Source of the DNA: Deltaproteobacteria bacterium
GTDB lineage: Bacteria; Desulfobacterota; DSM-4660; Desulfatiglandales; HGW-15
DNA: 49,440 nucleotides
Direction of reading: 5' to 3'
Assembly: GCA_019310525.1 (NCBI GenBank)
Contig: JAFDEE010000008.1
Location: 1-49,440, forward strand
In this document: positions 33,178 to 42,910 of the stretch, piece by piece
Position numbering within the stretch: position 1 is the first letter of the stretch
Layout: each line of letters opens with the position of its first letter
The notes under the pieces: generated by a model
Databases searched by the model: none
Seen by the model: only the letters and a program-made list of their open reading frames with translations
Told to the model about the DNA's origin: nothing
Position numbers and translations under genes: made by a program

Positions 33178-33999
33178 TTATCCCTTTTTCATCGTTACGA
33201 CCGCCGCATCCCGGTAATTCAGATTGATACCCTTCACCATGTGGATGCGTCCCGACCCCTTCAGGTGCCGTACGAGTCTTTTCAGATCCCCGAGCCTGCG
33301 CTCCAATTCCCCGCCCCGGACCTTGATGACCATGGGGAGCGAGGAGAAGTAGAGGGAAACGATCCCGTTCCGGCCGACGTGGACCTCGGAGAGTTCCTTG
33401 AGGGACCAGGGAGATTCCTGCTTCTCGAAACACCGCAGGATCCCGGCCGCACATGCCAACCGCTCCATCTCCTCCTTTTCTCCTCTCCTCACCCCCGTGA
33501 TGAGTGGATAGTCCAGGTTTCCACCCTCCCCCGCACGGGCGAAGATCTCCCCCCACCGATTCATGTAGTAAAGTCCGTCTCCCACCACCAGTGCCCGGGG
33601 AACCTCTCTTTCCGCATGGATTACGAGGGAATGGGGAAACCGTTTCTCGATTTCGACCCGCCTGATCCAGGGATGTCTTTCGATCTTCTCCTTCAGCTCG
33701 TTTAGATTCAGGGACAGCAGGCTCACCTCCTCCTGAAGGCCGCAATCCTCCAGGATCTCTTCCTGAAGATCCCCATCCAGGCCGGAAACGACGATTTCAT
33801 CCAGGCTGAAGTAAGGAGACTTGACCAGGCATTCGTATAGGTAAACGAACAGGAAACTGGTCACCACCAGCACCGCCACGAGGCATGAAAACTTGGCCAG
33901 GCAGATTCCCACCAGGGAAAAGGCCTTACGAAGAACCGAGTAGTCTTTCCCCTTTTTCTTTACGGCCTTCTTTTTCCTTACGCCGACCTTTCTCTTCAT
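33178..33999 (-). CDS. ftsQ: Cell-division protein FtsQ
   Basis: A 273-residue bitopic protein with a very basic cytoplasmic start (MKRKVGVRKKKAVKKKGKDY), one membrane helix (about 29-53), a POTRA domain (about 62-130, YFSLDEIVVSGLDGDLQEE to IEKRFPHSLVIHAEREVP), and a beta domain. It links early and late divisome proteins (FtsA/Z to FtsL/I/W). The ATG overlaps the murB stop by 4 bases. The order murB-ftsQ-ftsA-ftsZ without ddl is of the kind seen in several deltaproteobacterial clusters. Confidence 0.92.
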   Translation of the reverse strand: MKRKVGVRKKKAVKKKGKDYSVLRKAFSLVGICLAKFSCLVAVLVVTSFLFVYLYECLVKSPYFSLDEIVVSGLDGDLQEEILEDCGLQEEVSLLSLNLNELKEKIERHPWIRRVEIEKRFPHSLVIHAEREVPRALVVGDGLYYMNRWGEIFARAGEGGNLDYPLITGVRRGEKEEMERLACAAGILRCFEKQESPWSLKELSEVHVGRNGIVSLYFSSLPMVIKVRGGELERRLGDLKRLVRHLKGSGRIHMVKGINLNYRDAAVVTMKKG

Positions 34000-34925
34000 G
34001 ACAGTCCCTTACCGGCGCCTTCTCCCACGATCCTGATCTCCGGCTCCAGTTCGACCCCTCGCAATTCCCTCACGGCCCTTCGTGCCATCTCCATGAGAGC
34101 CAACACGTCTTCAGCACTCGCGGACCCCGTGTTGACGATGAAATTGGCATGTTCACCGGAAATCATGGCATCCCCCATTCTCTTTCCCTTAAGACCCGCT
34201 TCCTCGATCAGTTTCCCGGCGAAAAGCCCGGGTGGATTCTTGAATACGGACCCGGCGCTCGGATAGCGCAGGGGCTGTTTCTCCCTGCGTCTCTTCAAGT
34301 AGTCCGCGATCCTGTGGGAGACGGTTTGCTGATCCTCCCTCACAACCTCCAGGCTGACCCGGAAGATTACGGCTCCCTCGGGAAGGGAGAAAGCCCTGTA
34401 AGAAAAGCGGAGGTCGGGTGGCACCAGGGCCACCGTCTCTCCCCCCGGCATCACGATCTCCACGGCCCGTACCCTGCTCCCGATATCATGGCCCCATGCC
34501 CCGGCGTTCATGGCCACGGCACCCCCCAGGGTACCCGGGATTCCGGCAAGAAATTCAAGTCCCCCCAGACCTCGTTCCGTTGCAAAGGCCAGGAGGCGTT
34601 GGATGGGAGTCCCGCCTCCCGCCTTGATTCCACGACCTTCCCCTTCTTCATCCAACTCGGAAAACCTGCCTTCCAGGAGGATCACCAACCCCTTGATCCC
34701 TCCGTCCCGGACAAGAAGATTGCTGCCCCGACCGACCACCAGGCAGGGGAGTTTCTCCTTTTGAACGAGGGAGCACAAGCGTCGGAGGGTCTCCAGGTCT
34801 TTCACGAAGCACAAGCATTCAGCCTTTCCCCCAACCCCGAGGGTCGTGTACTTCTTCATGGATTCCCCGAAGCGCACTCCTTCTCCGCAGATCTCCTTCA
34901 GTACGGTTTTCAGCCTTTGCTCCAA
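33996..34925 (-). CDS. murB: UDP-N-acetylenolpyruvoylglucosamine reductase MurB
   Basis: A 309-residue FAD enzyme that reduces UDP-GlcNAc-enolpyruvate to UDP-MurNAc with NADPH. It has KYTTLGVGGKAEC, the flavin loop VVGRGSNLLVRD, GLEFLAGIPGTLGGAVAMNA, and the C-terminal PSAGSVFKNPPGLFAGKLIE with the catalytic Ser, then HANFIVNTGSASAEDVLALM. The SYRAFSL segment is intact. The start is a TTG at 34925, 15 bases after the murC stop, with GAGG about 12 bases upstream; no better start is seen. It is co-transcribed with murC and ftsQ. Confidence 0.95.
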   Translation of the reverse strand: MEQRLKTVLKEICGEGVRFGESMKKYTTLGVGGKAECLCFVKDLETLRRLCSLVQKEKLPCLVVGRGSNLLVRDGGIKGLVILLEGRFSELDEEGEGRGIKAGGGTPIQRLLAFATERGLGGLEFLAGIPGTLGGAVAMNAGAWGHDIGSRVRAVEIVMPGGETVALVPPDLRFSYRAFSLPEGAVIFRVSLEVVREDQQTVSHRIADYLKRRREKQPLRYPSAGSVFKNPPGLFAGKLIEEAGLKGKRMGDAMISGEHANFIVNTGSASAEDVLALMEMARRAVRELRGVELEPEIRIVGEGAGKGLS

Positions 34926-34940
34926 GTTGAACCCCGTCCT

Positions 34941-36317
34941 CTACTCCCGTTTCAGGAACTCCTCGCCTACCCTGTGGATGTTTCCTGCTCCCAGCGTCAG
35001 AATCACGTCGCCGGGCCTCGACACCCTGTCCAGGATCTCCAGGATATCTTCATCACTCTCCCCCAGGAGGACATCCCTGTGTCCGTGCTCCTTGATGCCA
35101 TGGTAAAGCCACTCTGAATCCACTCCCTCGATGGGCGTTTCTCCGGCGGGATAGATGGGGGCCACCACCAGGATGTCCGCATCGTTAAAAACGGTCACGA
35201 ATCGGTCATAGAGTGCCTGGGTCCTGGTATAGCGATGGGGCTGGAAAACCACGATCAGGCGCCTCTCCGGCCAGCAGTCCCTTGCGGTCTCAAGGGTCGC
35301 CGCGATTTCTGTCGGGTGATGACCGTAATCGTCCAGGACCAGAATTCCCTTTCGCTCCCCCTTGACGTGGAACCTGCGGGCTAATCCGCCCAGATCCCTC
35401 AATCCCCGCTTGACGGCCTCAAAGGGGACGTCAAGTTCCAGGGCCACCGCGATGGCCGCAAGGGCGTTCAAGACGTTGTGGTTTCCCGGCATTCCCACCA
35501 GGACCCGGCCCAAGGATTCGTCTCGGAGAAAGGCCTCGAAACTCACCTTCATCCCGCTCCGTTCGATTTTCCTCGCCCGAAGCTCGGCCTGGGATGTCAT
35601 CCCGTACGTGAAGGAGCGTTTCCTGAGACGGGGCAGAATTCCCTGGATCTCCTTGTTGTCCAGGCAGAGGATGGCAAGGCCGTAAAAAGGGATCTTGTTG
35701 ATGAACTGGACGAAGGCATCCCGGACCGCCTCCATGGTTCCATAGTGATCCAGGTGCTCGCGGTCGATATTGGTCACCACCGCAATGGTGGGAGAGAGCA
35801 CCGTGAAGGACCCGTCACTCTCATCGGATTCCGCCACCAGGATATCCCCCTGACCGAGCTTGGCATTGGATCCGCCCCATATGTCGAGCCTTCCCCCGAT
35901 CACCACGGTGGGGTCCAGGTTCCCGCTGTTCAGGATGGAGGCCACCATGGTGGTGGTGGTAGTCTTTCCGTGGGCTCCGGCCACGGCGATTCCGAACTTC
36001 AACCGCATGAGTTCCGCAAGCATTTCCGCCCTGGGGATAACCGGGACGGCGCGCTCTCTGGCTTCCATTACCTCCGGATTGTCCATTCTCACCGCCGAGG
36101 AATAGACCACTACGTCCGCCCCTTCTATGTGCTCCGGCCTGTGGCCGGCATAGATCCTTCCCCCGAGCGCTCCGAGCCTTCGAGTCACGGAGGATTCCTT
36201 GATATCGGAACCGCTGACCTCATATCCAAGGTTGAGGAGCAGTTCCGCGATCCCGCTCATCCCGATGCCCCCGATCCCCACGAAATGGATGTGTTTCGCC
36301 TTTCCGAATGTCTTCAT
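34941..36317 (-). CDS. murC: UDP-N-acetylmuramate--L-alanine ligase MurC
   Basis: A 458-residue Mur ligase adding L-Ala to UDP-MurNAc. The N-terminal Rossmann motif is [20 protein letters not shown], the ATP loop is [17 protein letters not shown], and the central domain has ESDESDGSF and [11 protein letters not shown]. The C-terminal domain has [19 protein letters not shown] and VFQPHRYTR. Length and motifs are typical of MurC and separate it from MurD/E/F. ATG 36317 lies 55 bases after the murG stop. Confidence 0.97.
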   Translation of the reverse strand: MKTFGKAKHIHFVGIGGIGMSGIAELLLNLGYEVSGSDIKESSVTRRLGALGGRIYAGHRPEHIEGADVVVYSSAVRMDNPEVMEARERAVPVIPRAEMLAELMRLKFGIAVAGAHGKTTTTTMVASILNSGNLDPTVVIGGRLDIWGGSNAKLGQGDILVAESDESDGSFTVLSPTIAVVTNIDREHLDHYGTMEAVRDAFVQFINKIPFYGLAILCLDNKEIQGILPRLRKRSFTYGMTSQAELRARKIERSGMKVSFEAFLRDESLGRVLVGMPGNHNVLNALAAIAVALELDVPFEAVKRGLRDLGGLARRFHVKGERKGILVLDDYGHHPTEIAATLETARDCWPERRLIVVFQPHRYTRTQALYDRFVTVFNDADILVVAPIYPAGETPIEGVDSEWLYHGIKEHGHRDVLLGESDEDILEILDRVSRPGDVILTLGAGNIHRVGEEFLKRE

Positions 36318-36372
36318 GACGCTCCCGCCGCTCCCCTGTAAAAAGGCCTGATCATCCGCCAGCCCTGCATCT

Positions 36373-37488
36373 TCAAGTTTTCGCCGGATCCCGCCCGATC
36401 ATCTCCAGGAGATGATCCGCAATCGCAACGGCCGCATCCCTTGACCCCACGGCCGCGGCCTTCTCCCCCATAGCCTTCAGGGCGGAAGGGTCTTCCATGT
36501 AACGAAGCAGGGTACGCGCCAGGGATTCACCGTTCAGGTCCCTTTCCAGGATCATCTCCGCCCCTCCAGCCCGCGTCAGCACCCGGGCGTTGGTCACCTG
36601 GTGATCGTTGGCGGCATGGGGATAGGGAATGAGGATAGAGGGCTTCCCCAAGGCCGAGAGCTCCGAAACCGTGGTCGCCCCGGCCCGGCCCACCACGATA
36701 TCAGCCCGGCTGTAAGCCCGGGCCATGTCCCGGATAAATGCATGCACTTCTCCCTTCAATCCCCTCTCCTGGTAGGTCTTTGAAATCGACTCGTAGTCGA
36801 GCTCTCCAGTCTGGTGAATCACGTCCGGCTCCCTGCCCATCCGCTTTAAGATCTCCAGTGCCTCAACAAAGGCCCTATTCACGGCCCGTGCGCCCTGGCT
36901 CCCGCCGGTCACCAGGATTGTGAAGGGATGATCCTCCCCGGCGGGCCCCGCCTCCAGGAGTTCCTTTCGAACCGGGTTTCCCGTGAGAATCAACCGCCCC
37001 CCCGGGAAATGGGACCGGCTCTCCTCGAATGAAATGAACACTGCATCCACAATCCGACAAAGCAGCCGGTTCGTCAGGCCGGGGAAAGAGTTCTGCTCGT
37101 GAATGGCCGTTGGTATCCCCTTGAGCCAGGCCGCCAGGCATACGGGCCCGGAGGAATACCCCCCGACCCCCAGGACCAGATCCGGCCCGAACTGGTCCAG
37201 GATTCGCAGGGACTGTAAGAGTCCTAAAGGAAGTTTTACGAGGCTTACGATCCCTCGCCCCCATCCCATTCCCTTGAGTCCTTCGGCGGACACCGAAACC
37301 TGTGGATACCCGCTCCGTTTCAGGATCTCCGTTTCCATCCTGCGGCGACCCGTGACGAACAGGACATGGGTTTCTCCAATACGCCTCTTCAACTCCCCGG
37401 CCACTGCCAAGGCGGGGAAAAGATGACCGCCCGTCCCCCCTCCGGCGATGATGATTCGGATCTCTTCTGTTTTTCTTTCCGCCGACGT
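36373..37488 (-). CDS. murG: UDP-GlcNAc transferase MurG (non-canonical start)
   Basis: The lipid I to lipid II glycosyltransferase at the inner leaflet. The N-terminal GTGGH loop is read in frame ([20 protein letters not shown]), and the second domain has [32 protein letters not shown] and [10 protein letters not shown]. No ATG, GTG or TTG exists upstream of the glycine loop in this frame before the ftsW stop at 37492-37494. An ACG at 37488 has AAGGAG seven bases upstream and gives 371 residues; an ATC at 37461 is another choice. The first standard codon (TTG 37410) would remove the catalytic loop. So either ACG is used or a base is wrong here. Confidence 0.93.
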   Translation of the reverse strand, partial: TSAERKTEEIRIIIAGGGTGGHLFPALAVAGELKRRIGETHVLFVTGRRRMETEILKRSGYPQVSVSAEGLKGMGWGRGIVSLVKLPLGLLQSLRILDQFGPDLVLGVGGYSSGPVCLAAWLKGIPTAIHEQNSFPGLTNRLLCRIVDAVFISFEESRSHFPGGRLILTGNPVRKELLEAGPAGEDHPFTILVTGGSQGARAVNRAFVEALEILKRMGREPDVIHQTGELDYESISKTYQERGLKGEVHAFIRDMARAYSRADIVVGRAGATTVSELSALGKPSILIPYPHAANDHQVTNARVLTRAGGAEMILERDLNGESLARTLLRYMEDPSALKAMGEKAAAVGSRDAAVAIADHLLEMIGRDPAKT

Positions 37489-37491
37489 GTC

Positions 37492-38607
37492 CTATCTCCT
37501 TGCCGAAATGCTCAGGAGGATCCCGATGCCCAGGAGACTGACCACCAGGGATGATCCCCCATAGCTCAGGAAGGGCAGGGTCAACCCCTTCGTGGGGAGG
37601 AGCCCCATGACCACACCCATGTTTATTAGGACCTGAAACCCCAGGAAACAACTGATTCCCAAGGCCAGGTAGCTGCCGTAAAGATCCCGCGCGTTAAGGG
37701 CGATATATATCCCCCGGGCGATCACGATACCGAAAAGCACCACCACGACGCTGACGCCCACCAAACCCAGTTCCTCCGCCAGAATAGAGAAGATGAAATC
37801 CGTGTGGGGCTCCGGGAGGTAGAAGAGCTTCTGCTTGCTGTTTCCAAGTCCCAGGCCGAAGATCCCCCCCGAACCGATAGCCAGGAAGGAGTGGATGATT
37901 TGAAAACCCAACCCCTGAGGATCATCCCATGGGTTGAGAAAGGCCCACCACCGCCTCAACCGGTAGGGACTTGTCCAGATGAGCCAGGCCAACCCCGGGG
38001 CAGAGATCAGCCCGAGCAGAAGCAGGTGCCGGAACCGGACCCCTCCCACGAAAAGAAGCACAAGGAGCCATCCGGCGATGATCACGCAGGTGCCCAAGTC
38101 CGGCTGAACCAGGATGAGCCCCATGAAGGCCCCCGCCACCAGGAGATGGGGCACGAACCCGGTGGAAAACCGCGCCATGTCATCCCCTTTCTTGGACATG
38201 GAATAGGCCAGGTATAGGGCCAGGGACAACTTGGCCAGCTCCGAGGGCTGGAAAGAAAAACCCCCGATGCTTATCCAGCGCGAGGCCCCACCCACCCTCA
38301 TCCCGATACCCGGCACAAAGACCAGGAGTAGAAGAAGGGCGCTGATTCCCAGGGACGGGTAAACCAGCTTCCGGTAGACTCCCAAGGGAAGATTCTTGGC
38401 CACGATCAAGAGAAAGAGGCCCAGGAGGCAAAATCCTCCTTGACGTTTCAGGAAGTAGTAGCTGTCCCCCATCCTGTGGGCGGCCAGGAAGGAGCTGGCG
38501 CTGTAAATGGCCACCAGACCCAGCCCGAGAAGCAGTAAAGTAGGGATTAGGAGCACATAATCGTACCCCCCGGGTTTTTGAGCCTTGAGTGCGGTCTTAC
38601 CGCCCAT
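37492..38607 (-). CDS. ftsW: SEDS peptidoglycan polymerase FtsW
   Basis: A 371-residue polytopic protein, about ten membrane helices, that polymerises lipid II at the septum together with FtsI. It has the SEDS blocks GASRWISIGGFSFQPSELAK, PHTDFIFSILAEELG, QVLINMGVVMGLLPTKGLTL-PFLSYGGSSL. ATG 38607 is chosen because it lies 11 bases inside the murD end with a normal cytoplasmic tail (MGGKTALKAQKPGGYDYVLL); the longer frame is the antisense-like overlap with murD. The gene could also be named rodA-like by sequence alone, but the dcw position makes FtsW secure. Confidence 0.95.
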   Translation of the reverse strand: MGGKTALKAQKPGGYDYVLLIPTLLLLGLGLVAIYSASSFLAAHRMGDSYYFLKRQGGFCLLGLFLLIVAKNLPLGVYRKLVYPSLGISALLLLLVFVPGIGMRVGGASRWISIGGFSFQPSELAKLSLALYLAYSMSKKGDDMARFSTGFVPHLLVAGAFMGLILVQPDLGTCVIIAGWLLVLLFVGGVRFRHLLLLGLISAPGLAWLIWTSPYRLRRWWAFLNPWDDPQGLGFQIIHSFLAIGSGGIFGLGLGNSKQKLFYLPEPHTDFIFSILAEELGLVGVSVVVVLFGIVIARGIYIALNARDLYGSYLALGISCFLGFQVLINMGVVMGLLPTKGLTLPFLSYGGSSLVVSLLGIGILLSISARR

Positions 38608-39958
38608 GTCCGAGACTCCTCGCCTCTTTCTTGAAGACCTCACCCCTTTGGGCGTAGTCCCTGAACATGTCGAAGCTGGAACAGGCGGGGGCAAGAAGTA
38701 CCACGTCTCCGGGATCAGAGATCTCGAAGGCCTTCTGTACAGCCTCCCCCATGTCTTCCACCCTGTACACCGGGACAACGTACCGCAGGGCCTTCGCCAG
38801 GAGATCCTTGGCCTCTCCCATGAGGAGGGCCGCCTTGACCCGGTTTTTGGAGGCCTCGGCGAGAGCGGTGTAGTCCCCGCCCTTGTCACGCCCCCCTGCG
38901 ATGAGGATCACCGGGCGATCAAAGCCCTCCACAGCCCTTGCCGCCGCCTCCACATTGGTGGCCTTGGAATCATCGTAAAAATCCACTCCCTGAAAATTCC
39001 CTACGAATTCCATGCGATGGGGCAATCCACGGAACCGGTCGATACTTTCCTGGACGACCCTTTCCTCCACCCCCAGGACCAGGCCCGCGAGCACACAGCC
39101 CATCAGGTTCTGCCGATTATGGATTCCCGGGAGGGCGAATCCGCCGAGATCGAAATCCGCTTCCTTTCCATCGTCCATGAGGACCCTGAGCCGATCACCC
39201 TCCAGAAAGGCCTGCCTGTGGTCTCTCCTCTCCGTCCCGTATCGAAGGAATGTGGGGCCCTCTCCGGGTTGGACCCTGGCAAGTATTTCATCGTCGTCGT
39301 TGAGAATCACATAGTCCCCCGGGCCCTGGTTTTTGAAAATCTTAAGCTTGGAGGCCGCATATGCCTCGTAGTCCGGGTAGCGGTCCAGGTGGTCCGGTGA
39401 GATGTTCAGGATCAGGGAAAGGGCCGGGTGAAAACGATCCATGGCATCCAGTTGAAAGCTGCTCACCTCCACCACCGCCAAGTCCGCTGAAACCTTCCGG
39501 CCGACGAAATCCATCAGGGGTGTGCCGATGTTACCCCCGACAAAGACCTTCCTTCCGGCCCTCTCCAGCATGAATCCCAGGAAGGCCGTGGCCGTGGACT
39601 TTCCGTTCGTGCCCGTCACCCCGAGGATGGGGACGTCCACCAGCCGGGAGGCCAGGTCCATTTCCCCGGTTACGGGAATGCCCGCCTCCCTGGCCTTCCT
39701 TAAGGGGGCCATGTCTAATGGAACCCCCGGGCTGACGATGATCCAATCGGATTCCAGGAAGGTTTCCGTCCGATGCCCGCCGGCCTCCACCTTCACGCCG
39801 AGCTCCAGGGCCTCCTCCAGGAAGGCCGGATCCATTTCTTCCTCCCTCTTGATATCGCTCGCAAGAACCTGGGCCCCTTCGGACCTGAGCCACCGGCAGG
39901 CCGAGAGCCCGGACCTACCCAAACCCACGACCACCACCCGTTTGCCGGCGAAATCCAT
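38597..39958 (-). CDS. murD: UDP-N-acetylmuramoyl-L-alanine--D-glutamate ligase MurD
   Basis: A 453-residue Mur ligase adding D-Glu. The N-terminal domain starts KRVVVVGLGRSGLSACRWLR, the ATP loop is VTGTNGKSTATAFLGFMLER, and the C-terminal domain has DDSKATNVEAAARAVEGFDR, AGGRDKGGDYTALAE and LAPACSSFDMFRDYAQRGE, the last being typical for MurD. It lies 11 bases after the mraY stop and overlaps ftsW. All key residues are present. Confidence 0.97.
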   Translation of the reverse strand: MDFAGKRVVVVGLGRSGLSACRWLRSEGAQVLASDIKREEEMDPAFLEEALELGVKVEAGGHRTETFLESDWIIVSPGVPLDMAPLRKAREAGIPVTGEMDLASRLVDVPILGVTGTNGKSTATAFLGFMLERAGRKVFVGGNIGTPLMDFVGRKVSADLAVVEVSSFQLDAMDRFHPALSLILNISPDHLDRYPDYEAYAASKLKIFKNQGPGDYVILNDDDEILARVQPGEGPTFLRYGTERRDHRQAFLEGDRLRVLMDDGKEADFDLGGFALPGIHNRQNLMGCVLAGLVLGVEERVVQESIDRFRGLPHRMEFVGNFQGVDFYDDSKATNVEAAARAVEGFDRPVILIAGGRDKGGDYTALAEASKNRVKAALLMGEAKDLLAKALRYVVPVYRVEDMGEAVQKAFEISDPGDVVLLAPACSSFDMFRDYAQRGEVFKKEARSLGHGR

Positions 39959-39969
39959 TCAGGGCCCCC

Positions 39970-41049
39970 CTAACGCAGCTTAAGCGTGCTGATGGAAAGG
40001 AGGGCAAGGATGATGGCGATGATCCAGAAACGAACGGTCACCTTTGACTCCGGCCATCCCTTTAATTCGAAATGGTGGTGGAGTGGGGCCATCCGGAATA
40101 TCCGCTGCCCGCCTGTAAGTTTGAAGTACCCCACCTGGAAGATCACCGAGAGGGTCTCCACCACGAAAAGTCCCCCTACGAGGATCAGCACGAACTCCTG
40201 CTTGGTCATCACCGCTACGGTGCCCAGCACCGCCCCCAGGGGCAGGGAGCCCACATCCCCCATGAACAACTCCGCCGGGTAGGTGTTGTACCATAGGAAG
40301 CCCAGCCCAGCACCAACCACGGCCCCGCAGAGGACAGAGAGTTCTCCGGCCCCGGCCACATAGGGGATCTGAAGATACCCGGCGATCTTCACGTGCCCGG
40401 CCAGGTAACTGAAGATCAAGAAACTGGCGAAGGCAATATTGATGGGGCCGATCGCAAGCCCGTCCAGTCCGTCCGTGAGGTTTACGGCGTTGGAGGTCCC
40501 GACAATGATGAAAACCGCCAAGACCACATACCATCCCCCCAGGTCCGGGGTGAGATATTTGAAAAAGGGAAAGTACAATTTGGAATCAAAACCCGGATAC
40601 CTCTCAAGTACAACAGCCACGAACAGGGCCGCCAGGATCTGGAGGGAAAATTTGCTCTTTGCCCTGAGACCCCTGCTGTTCTTGCGGATCACCTTGAGAT
40701 AGTCGTCCATGAACCCGATCATGCCGAAGGCCAAAACCACGAACAGGCACAACAGCACATACAGGTTCGAGGTTTCGGCCCACATAAGGGTCGAGATCAC
40801 TACCACCGGGAGGATCAGGCAGCCGCCCATGGTGGGGGTTCCGGCCTTCTCGAAGTGGTTCGGGGGTCCGTCGTCTCTGATCTGCTGCCCCACCTGAAGG
40901 GTCCTCAGCCTCCGGATGCCCCAGGCGCCGATGACGAACATAAACAGAAGCGAGGATAGGGTGGAGAGGATCGTCCTGAATGTGATGTATCGAAAGACAT
41001 TCAGCCACGAGAAATCATCCTGGAAAAGTAGAATCAGTTTATAAAGCAA
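39970..41049 (-). CDS. mraY: Phospho-N-acetylmuramoyl-pentapeptide transferase MraY
   Basis: A 359-residue ten-helix enzyme that makes lipid I on undecaprenyl phosphate. Family segments: RYITFRTILSTLSSLLFMFV, PTMGGCLIL, GFMDDYLKVIRKNSRGLRAK with the catalytic Asp pair, NAVNLTDGLDGLAIGP, and FMGDVGSLPLGAVLG, APLHHHFELKGWPE. The start is a TTG at 41049 (MLYKLILLFQDDFSWLNVFR matches the usual N-terminus) with AAGGGG upstream. It follows the receiver-domain gene by 27 bases. Confidence 0.97.
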   Translation of the reverse strand: MLYKLILLFQDDFSWLNVFRYITFRTILSTLSSLLFMFVIGAWGIRRLRTLQVGQQIRDDGPPNHFEKAGTPTMGGCLILPVVVISTLMWAETSNLYVLLCLFVVLAFGMIGFMDDYLKVIRKNSRGLRAKSKFSLQILAALFVAVVLERYPGFDSKLYFPFFKYLTPDLGGWYVVLAVFIIVGTSNAVNLTDGLDGLAIGPINIAFASFLIFSYLAGHVKIAGYLQIPYVAGAGELSVLCGAVVGAGLGFLWYNTYPAELFMGDVGSLPLGAVLGTVAVMTKQEFVLILVGGLFVVETLSVIFQVGYFKLTGGQRIFRMAPLHHHFELKGWPESKVTVRFWIIAIILALLSISTLKLR

Positions 41050-41076
41050 CGCTCACGTCCCCTTTCACTCGCCCTG

Positions 41077-41487
41077 TCACGCAGCTGCACGAACCCGCTT
41101 CTTCCCTTTTCTTTTCTTCGACGGGCCGAGGGCGGAGGCCACCACCTCCAGGAAGTTGTCCAGGGGAAAGGGTTTTTGAAGGGTTCGGAACACCGGTTGA
41201 ACATCCCTTCCAAGATCCTCCTGATCCAATGGTCTTCCAGACATCACAATGACCTTTTCCTTCCGTCCCTCTCTTTTCATCCGCCTCAAAAGCTCCATTC
41301 CACTCAGGCCCGGCATATCCATGTCCGTGATCAGAAGATCGAAGCGGGTCCTTTCCATCTGATCCAGAGAGTCCTTTCCGTCCTTGGCAAGGGTCACCCT
41401 GAAGCCCTCGTTCGAGAGCACCTCAAAGAGGAGGCTCCGAATCCCCGCCTCATCGTCCACAACCAATATATTTTTTAAAACGCCCAT
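41077..41487 (-). CDS. Stand-alone response-regulator receiver protein inside the dcw cluster
   Basis: A 136-residue CheY-like receiver with no output domain. It has the acidic pair D11-D12 (NILVVDDEAGIRSLLFEVLS), phospho-acceptor D55 (FDLLITDMDMPGLSGMELL), S83 in IVMSG, and K105 in LQKPF, so it should be phosphorylatable. The C-terminus is a basic tail (PSKKRKGKKRVRAA). ATG 41487 starts one base after the murF stop, with AAGGAG upstream, and mraY follows 27 bases on. It is therefore co-expressed with cell-wall synthesis genes. This position is normally empty (murF-mraY). Partner kinase and target are unknown; the basic tail could contact RNA, DNA or membrane lipid. Confidence 0.92.
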   Translation of the reverse strand: MGVLKNILVVDDEAGIRSLLFEVLSNEGFRVTLAKDGKDSLDQMERTRFDLLITDMDMPGLSGMELLRRMKREGRKEKVIVMSGRPLDQEDLGRDVQPVFRTLQKPFPLDNFLEVVASALGPSKKRKGKKRVRAAA

Positions 41488-41488
41488 G

Positions 41489-42910
41489 TCAGGTCTCCTT
41501 TTCCAGCGCCGCCCGCAGGAGGTCGACAACCCTCTCGAGGGCCATACCGCGGGACCCCTTGAGGAGCACCAGGTCCCCATCCTTAACGATCGTTCTTATC
41601 CTGGAGGCCATTTCCTCACGGCTCCCGACCACCTCAGCCCTATCGGCCGCAATACCCCTTTCCAGGGCCCCTTGAACAACCTCCCGGGCGTAATCTCCAA
41701 TGGCCAGCAGGTGATGAATACCGACCTCGGCCGCCACCGCCCCCGCCTCCCTGTGGGCGGCGGGGGTTTCGTCGCCTAGCTCCAGCATATCGCCGATTCC
41801 CGCAATCATTCGTCCCTCTCCTCTGCAAAGATCTTTCAGAGTCCGCAGGGCGACCTTGAGGGAAACGGGATTTGCATTGTAAGTATCGTCCACCAGGGTG
41901 ATCCCTCTGGGCAAGGGCAGAAGCATGAACCGACCCTTGATCCCCCGGAAGGACTCAAGGCCCCGGACCAGGTTTTCCGGCTCCTCCCCGAGACTGAGGG
42001 CGATAGCGCAAGCGGCCAGGGCATTGGCGACATGCTGGGTGCCGGGAACCCCCAATGTCAGGGACAAGACCTTTCCTTCGTAGTGGAGCTCAAAGGCGAT
42101 GCCTTCTCTTCCGAGGTTGCGGATTCCTGTGCCACGGAAATCACAGTTCCTTCCTGTTCCAAAGGTCTTTATCCTTTTTCCGAAGGGAAGGGATGCCTCC
42201 AGGAGTCTTTTATCGTCTCCGTTCAGGAGGACCAGGGACCGGGCGGAAATCTTCTCCACCATTTCCGTCTTGGCCCGAAGAACGCCCTCCTCGCCGCCCA
42301 CTCCCTCGAGATGGGCCTTGGCCACGTTGGTGATGAGGCCGATATCGGGATCAGCGATTTCGGTGAGGCGCGCGATTTCTCCCGCTCGATTCATTCCCAT
42401 CTCGACAACCGCCCGGCGGTGCCTCTCCTCCATGGAAAGGAGGGTGAGGGGGAGACCGATCAGGTTGTTCAGGTTTCCCTCGTTCTTCAGGGTCGGCGCC
42501 CCCAACTGCAAAATGGCCGCCGCCATTTCTTTGGTAGTGGTTTTACCCACACTCCCCGTGACGGCCGCGACCGGGATGCCGTGACCCTGCCGCCACCATC
42601 CGGCCAGGTCCCCGAGGGCCTTCAGGGTATCCGGCACCTTGATGACGGCCGGGCGGCTTCCCTCCGGGATTCGGGCCTTTAAGGGCTCTTCCAGGACCAC
42701 ACCGGCGGCACCTTTCTCCAGGGCGTCCGCGACAAAGTCATGGGCGTCATGGCGTTCCCCCCGCAGGACCCAGAAAAGGTATCCCCGTGGAATCTTCCTC
42801 GAGTCGGTGCTTATTCCTGAAAAGACGGTATCCGGGGAGCCAGCCACCAGGCTTCCGCCCAATGGCGTCAGGATATCCCGCGCCGTGACGTCTCCCCAAC
42901 GAAATCCCAC
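41489..42910 (-). CDS. murF: UDP-MurNAc-tripeptide--D-alanyl-D-alanine ligase MurF
   Basis: A 473-residue Mur ligase adding D-Ala-D-Ala to complete the pentapeptide. The N-terminal domain has FSGISTDSRKIPRGYLFWVL, the ATP loop is VTGSVGKTTTKEMAAAILQL, then NEGNLNNLIGLPLTLL (MurF-specific), MGMNRAGEIARLTEIADPDI and DDTYNANPVSLKVALRTLKD. The start is a GTG at 42910 directly adjoining the murE stop, with AGGTG in place as ribosome site and translational coupling. All motifs are intact. Confidence 0.97.
   Translation of the reverse strand: MGFRWGDVTARDILTPLGGSLVAGSPDTVFSGISTDSRKIPRGYLFWVLRGERHDAHDFVADALEKGAAGVVLEEPLKARIPEGSRPAVIKVPDTLKALGDLAGWWRQGHGIPVAAVTGSVGKTTTKEMAAAILQLGAPTLKNEGNLNNLIGLPLTLLSMEERHRRAVVEMGMNRAGEIARLTEIADPDIGLITNVAKAHLEGVGGEEGVLRAKTEMVEKISARSLVLLNGDDKRLLEASLPFGKRIKTFGTGRNCDFRGTGIRNLGREGIAFELHYEGKVLSLTLGVPGTQHVANALAACAIALSLGEEPENLVRGLESFRGIKGRFMLLPLPRGITLVDDTYNANPVSLKVALRTLKDLCRGEGRMIAGIGDMLELGDETPAAHREAGAVAAEVGIHHLLAIGDYAREVVQGALERGIAADRAEVVGSREEMASRIRTIVKDGDLVLLKGSRGMALERVVDLLRAALEKET

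Noticed and set aside
32253-33227. 324-codon plus-strand frame
   Set aside because: Antisense of ftsA; acidic Gly/His-rich composition typical of a shadow frame.
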